A stretch of 64,000 nt of DNA, from contig NC_003282.8 of NCBI RefSeq assembly GCF_000002985.6, forward strand, positions 11,346,001-11,410,000, in the 5' to 3' direction. The DNA is from Caenorhabditis elegans (Eukaryota; Nematoda; Chromadorea; Rhabditida; Rhabditidae). The position numbers and the translations under genes are program-made. The notes beneath the pieces are model-generated. The model saw nothing but the letters and a program-made list of their open reading frames with translations, ran no database searches and had not been told where the DNA came from. Of the stretch, positions 59,960 through 64,000 are shown one piece after another (the first letter of the stretch is position 1; the number at the start of each line of letters is the position of its first letter).

Positions 59960-60380
59960 TTTGAAACTAATTTGAAAATTTGTAAACAGCTAGTTTTATA
60001 GTTTTATTCGAGATTATATTTTTTTTTATTGCATGATAAATTGTAAATTGCACTCGTATTAATGATTTAATTGAAAATATCCTAAAAATGATATAGTTGT
60101 GATTTCATCTTCATCTGATTTCATCTGAAGTGGTGTAAATCAAGCACAAGAACCGATTTTCAAGTTCGAAGCTTCAATTGACGCACACCGTGTCTGTCCT
60201 ATGATTTTCTAGCGAGAATTTATGAATTTTATTCAACTATTCGGGCGTTTTCAGAGACGCAGACTTTTGAAGAATCAAATGACCCGATTTCTCGAGCCTG
60301 CGAAATGTAAAACCTTTAAAAAAAAGTGAAACTTAGAAGAACGATTTTATTTTAGACAAGATCTGGACTTATGAATTTGT
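59960..60380. other. Intergenic between cyp-31A2 and H3
   Basis: About 420 bp, AT-rich, between two convergent 3' ends. It holds the cyp-31A2 3' UTR and no further gene. Confidence 0.6.
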
Positions 60381-60396
60381 GGCCCTAAAGAGGGCC
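60381..60396 (-). terminator. Histone 3' stem-loop, H3
   Basis: GGCCCTCTTTAGGGCC on the minus strand with upstream AACCCAAC. Confidence 0.95.
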
Positions 60397-60450
60397 GTTG
60401 GGTTCGGTTAAGTTTTGAGATTAAGCTTGCTCAACTACCAAAAAAGGTAT

Positions 60451-61427
<977 letters not shown>

Positions 61428-61474
61428 TTTTATTATCTTTCCTGTTTTCATACAAACCAAATACCGAACCCAAC

Positions 61475-61490
61475 GGCCCTCTTTAGGGCC
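61475..61490 (+). terminator. Histone 3' stem-loop, H4
   Basis: GGCCCTCTTTAGGGCC preceded by CCGAACCCAAC. Confidence 0.95.
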
Positions 61491-61539
61491 ACAAATATCC
61501 AAAATCCCAATTAATCTCGTAAAATAAATCTTAATTAAT

Positions 61540-64000
61540 TTTTATCCTTCAATCTCTGCATTCCTACTTTCTAAGAATCTGTCACAATTGGTTACTTTCC
61601 CCACCAGAGTTACATCTAACTCGAAAAACATACTAGACTTAGTCATTTCTTCACATGACCTACCCATTGCAGGCCCCTCTCCCGAGCCCGCTTTACTTCA
61701 ATCTGATCACATCGCAGTAGCATTCAGTATACTACCTCATTCAAATCATCACCCATCACCCCCAAATTCTGTGAACTCCGGAGCTAATACTATCACCCCT
61801 CAGTCAAAACTTAATTATTATAAATGTAATTTAGCAGCGCTTAATTTCGACTTAGCAATTATTGATTGGAATCTGGTGTTTTCCACACTACCAACTCTTT
61901 CTCAGAAATATTCTTATTTTCTGAATATCTTAAACACCCTTATCAAAAAGCATTGCCCAGTTACTGTCCAAACCACTCCACCCAATAAAACCCCCAATAT
62001 CCTCAAAAAAATCCACAGAACGCAAAAAAGGCTCAGTAAAAGCCCTAGCCCTACTCTCTCCAAAAAACTGAAAAAGCTTATGCGTAGTTACCGATACTTC
62101 CTGAAATCAAATGACACTAAAACAACCACTAGCAAAAATCTGTCTTCCATTCGTAAACTGATTCGAAAAAGAATGAAATGTCTAAAAGATATCCCCCCAC
62201 TTATACACAATAATTCAACAATTCTTGACGACTCCGAAAAATGCTCCATATTCTCCCAAACCTTTATGGATAACTTCTCGTCTCCTCAAGCTTCCACATC
62301 CCCCCAACAATCCGTGGTTTCACCAAGCTCAGCTAATAACCCAAATGCGTGCAAGTATCTTTTCGAACCCTACATAGTTGAGCAAGTTCTTAGAAAACTT
62401 ACTCCAAAAATAGGTTTCTCCCTTAACTATGTTAACTTTTATATTTTGAAACATTGCGCCACTCCCCTTGCACTTCCATTATCCTTAATTTTCACCCAAT
62501 CCTTCGAGGAAGCAATACTTCCTGACGCGTGGAAACACGCTACAGTCCTACCCATCCCGAAAAAAGGTAACCCAGCCATTCCCTCAAATTACCGTCCAAT
62601 AAGCTTAACTGATCATATAGCTAGAGTTATGGAAAAAGTAATCTGCTCCCGAATTAGAATTGATTATAGGCATCTAATCTCCCCACACCAGCACGGTTTT
62701 CTAGACTATCGGAGTTGCACCACATCTCTCGCTCGCTCCACCTCACTGTATCATGAGATCTTAAAACAGCACAATTCCCTAGACGTTTTGTTCTTCGATT
62801 TCTCCAAGGCCTTTGATCAAGTATCCCACATTAAATTGATCGAAAAACTAGAACATATAGGTATCCACAGTAACTACACTAGATGGTTTGAATCCTTTCT
62901 CACAAACAGATCATTTTCCCTTAAAGTAAACAGTATAACCTCAACCCAAAAATACTCTGTACCCTCTGGCGTTCCCCAGGGAACTGTATCGGGTCCACTT
63001 CTTTTTATCCTGTTCATCAATGATCTACTACACTCAATCCCTCCTACCGTCCATTTCTCATGTTTTGCGGACGATATTAAATTATTTGGTCACAGCCCTT
63101 CTGAATTACAAGCAGCCATAGACTTAATTGCTAATTGGTCAAAAGATAACCAACTCCCGCTTGCCCCTGCTAAAACCGCCCTTCTTCAGTTAGGCAAAAA
63201 GAATTCTAAAAATGTTTACACCGTTGACAACATCACAGTTTCCCCCACCAACTCAGTGCGCGACCTTGGTCTCTACACTGACTCCAAGTTAACGTTTCAA
63301 CCCCATATAAACAGAGCCACTTCTCTTGCCCTCTTACGCGCTAAACAAATCCTCAAATGTTTCTCCTCTTCTTCCCCTAAATTCTATATAAGTATGTACA
63401 AGACCTACGTTTCCCCTATCCTTGAATACGGATCAGTCATATACTCCCCTCCACCAACATCTAAATTATCAAGCACACTAGAATCTCCCCTCAAATACTT
63501 TTCTAAACGGGTCCTACAGCGCTGCAATATTAAATACAAAATAAAAAATGCTACACAAACACACAATGCTTTCTCCAAATCCTACGAAAACCGACTAAAA
63601 ATTCTAGGAATTTCATCAGCCCGCTCTCTCCGCCTAAGAGCCCAACTATTGCTTCTATACAAAATTCTTACCGGCGCAGCGCACTTCCCTAAAAGCAGCG
63701 ACTTTGTTACGCTTGCTAACTCGTCTCGTCGTCCGATGCTCATTAAAATTAAAAATCCCAAATGTCGTAGTTTTTTCTCCCAAGTAGTGCCAATATGGAA
63801 TAGCATTGTACGCAACTCTAGCTTTTTCCTCTCCCCATCACAATTCCTTTCGCTTGTTAATTGTCAAATATCTAAATTCTGATCTCTTTCCCCCTCACTT
63901 AAACTCGCGCTCTGTCGGGCCGAGTTTATTTTAATTTATTCATCTACACGTGTAAATATCATAACCGGTTATGTTTTTCTTATCATATTCTTTTTGTTTC
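61540..64000 (+). mobile_element. 5'-truncated non-LTR retrotransposon (CR1/jockey-like LINE)
   Basis: Homology starts within the last part of an endonuclease domain about 50 bp after the H4 stem-loop, so most of the endonuclease and all of ORF1 are missing: classic 5' truncation during target-primed insertion. The reverse transcriptase and 3' region run uninterrupted to the stop at 63882, and the 3' UTR continues toward or past the window edge. Pyrimidine-rich, CCC-containing sequence contrasts with neighbouring worm DNA. Confidence 0.85.
61588..63882 (+). CDS. LINE endonuclease C-terminus + reverse transcriptase, N-truncated
   Basis: The frame has no upstream start codon of its own (the position given is a TTG; the frame is open from about 61528). 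It begins with the endonuclease end, LSQLVTFPTR...NILDLVISS and SDHIAV. The RT motifs follow in order: LPIPKKGN...NYRPISL, HGFLDYRSCTTSL, FFDFSKAFDQVSH, PSGVPQGTVSGPLLFILFIND, and the active site CFADDIKLF (FADD with both Asp). The C-terminal region is Cys-poor, with no obvious RNase H. There are about 764 codons without a stop or frameshift, so the copy is young or under selection, but it cannot be autonomous without its 5' part. Confidence 0.85.
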   Translation: MVTFPTRVTSNSKNILDLVISSHDLPIAGPSPEPALLQSDHIAVAFSILPHSNHHPSPPNSVNSGANTITPQSKLNYYKCNLAALNFDLAIIDWNLVFSTLPTLSQKYSYFLNILNTLIKKHCPVTVQTTPPNKTPNILKKIHRTQKRLSKSPSPTLSKKLKKLMRSYRYFLKSNDTKTTTSKNLSSIRKLIRKRMKCLKDIPPLIHNNSTILDDSEKCSIFSQTFMDNFSSPQASTSPQQSVVSPSSANNPNACKYLFEPYIVEQVLRKLTPKIGFSLNYVNFYILKHCATPLALPLSLIFTQSFEEAILPDAWKHATVLPIPKKGNPAIPSNYRPISLTDHIARVMEKVICSRIRIDYRHLISPHQHGFLDYRSCTTSLARSTSLYHEILKQHNSLDVLFFDFSKAFDQVSHIKLIEKLEHIGIHSNYTRWFESFLTNRSFSLKVNSITSTQKYSVPSGVPQGTVSGPLLFILFINDLLHSIPPTVHFSCFADDIKLFGHSPSELQAAIDLIANWSKDNQLPLAPAKTALLQLGKKNSKNVYTVDNITVSPTNSVRDLGLYTDSKLTFQPHINRATSLALLRAKQILKCFSSSSPKFYISMYKTYVSPILEYGSVIYSPPPTSKLSSTLESPLKYFSKRVLQRCNIKYKIKNATQTHNAFSKSYENRLKILGISSARSLRLRAQLLLLYKILTGAAHFPKSSDFVTLANSSRRPMLIKIKNPKCRSFFSQVVPIWNSIVRNSSFFLSPSQFLSLVNCQISKF

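Overview
The window is animal nuclear DNA, almost certainly Caenorhabditis elegans. It is AT-rich, most introns are 45-60 bp with TTTTCAG acceptors, trans-splice-type acceptors lie a few bases before several start codons, and the core histone genes end in the metazoan 3' stem-loop. From memory, the gene set (klp-12, sec-31, cbd-1, his-66/his-65, cyp-31A2, his-63/his-64) places it on chromosome IV around cosmids T01G1, H02I12 and F22B3. All exon models below were read by hand from splice sites and reading-frame continuity. No search was run.

Layout. 0.5-13.8 kb: a KIF21-type kinesin (klp-12, minus strand) with two introns of about 4.2 kb. One of them contains a complete two-TM gene on the opposite strand (8.4-9.1 kb). 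14.0-15.5 kb: a cis-prenyltransferase gene (DHDDS type), 251 bp upstream of klp-12 on the same strand. 15.9-17.5 kb: a nearly perfect 1.6-kb fold-back element. 20.1-25.8 kb: sec-31 (COPII coat, minus strand), whose 1.76-kb intron carries a GC-rich cluster of hairpins. 27.0-31.4 kb: cbd-1 (twelve chitin-binding domains). 32.2-32.6 kb: an F-box-family remnant. 32.6-48.5 kb: no convincing gene, but several transposon-derived repeats. 48.6-50.6 kb: a rhodopsin-like 7TM receptor. 50.8-52.3 kb: a secreted DSL/EGF (Notch-ligand-like) gene. 54.4-55.5 kb: divergent H2B/H2A pair. 56.2-57.3 kb: an unrecognised 344-aa gene. 58.0-60.0 kb: cyp-31A2. 60.5-61.4 kb: divergent H3/H4 pair. 61.5-64.0 kb: a 5'-truncated LINE with an uninterrupted reverse transcriptase, running to the window edge.

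Functional threads. CBD-1 (outer eggshell layer) and CYP-31A2 (lipid step needed for eggshell permeability) are both eggshell genes. The prenyltransferase (dolichol for N-glycosylation) and SEC-31 (ER export) are both secretory-pathway genes. The two histone pairs have mirror-symmetric promoters and identical 3' stem-loops, as expected for replication-dependent co-expression.

The most unusual signals are mobile or fold-back DNA. They are the 15888-17503 inverted repeat with a TAA duplication and tRNA-like Pol III boxes in both arms; two near-identical copies of a 1.64-kb CACAG-ended element in opposite orientation at 36.7 and 52.6 kb, each with its own 5-bp duplication; and the hairpin cluster in the sec-31 intron. 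I found no CRISPR array, no rRNA and no intact tRNA gene.
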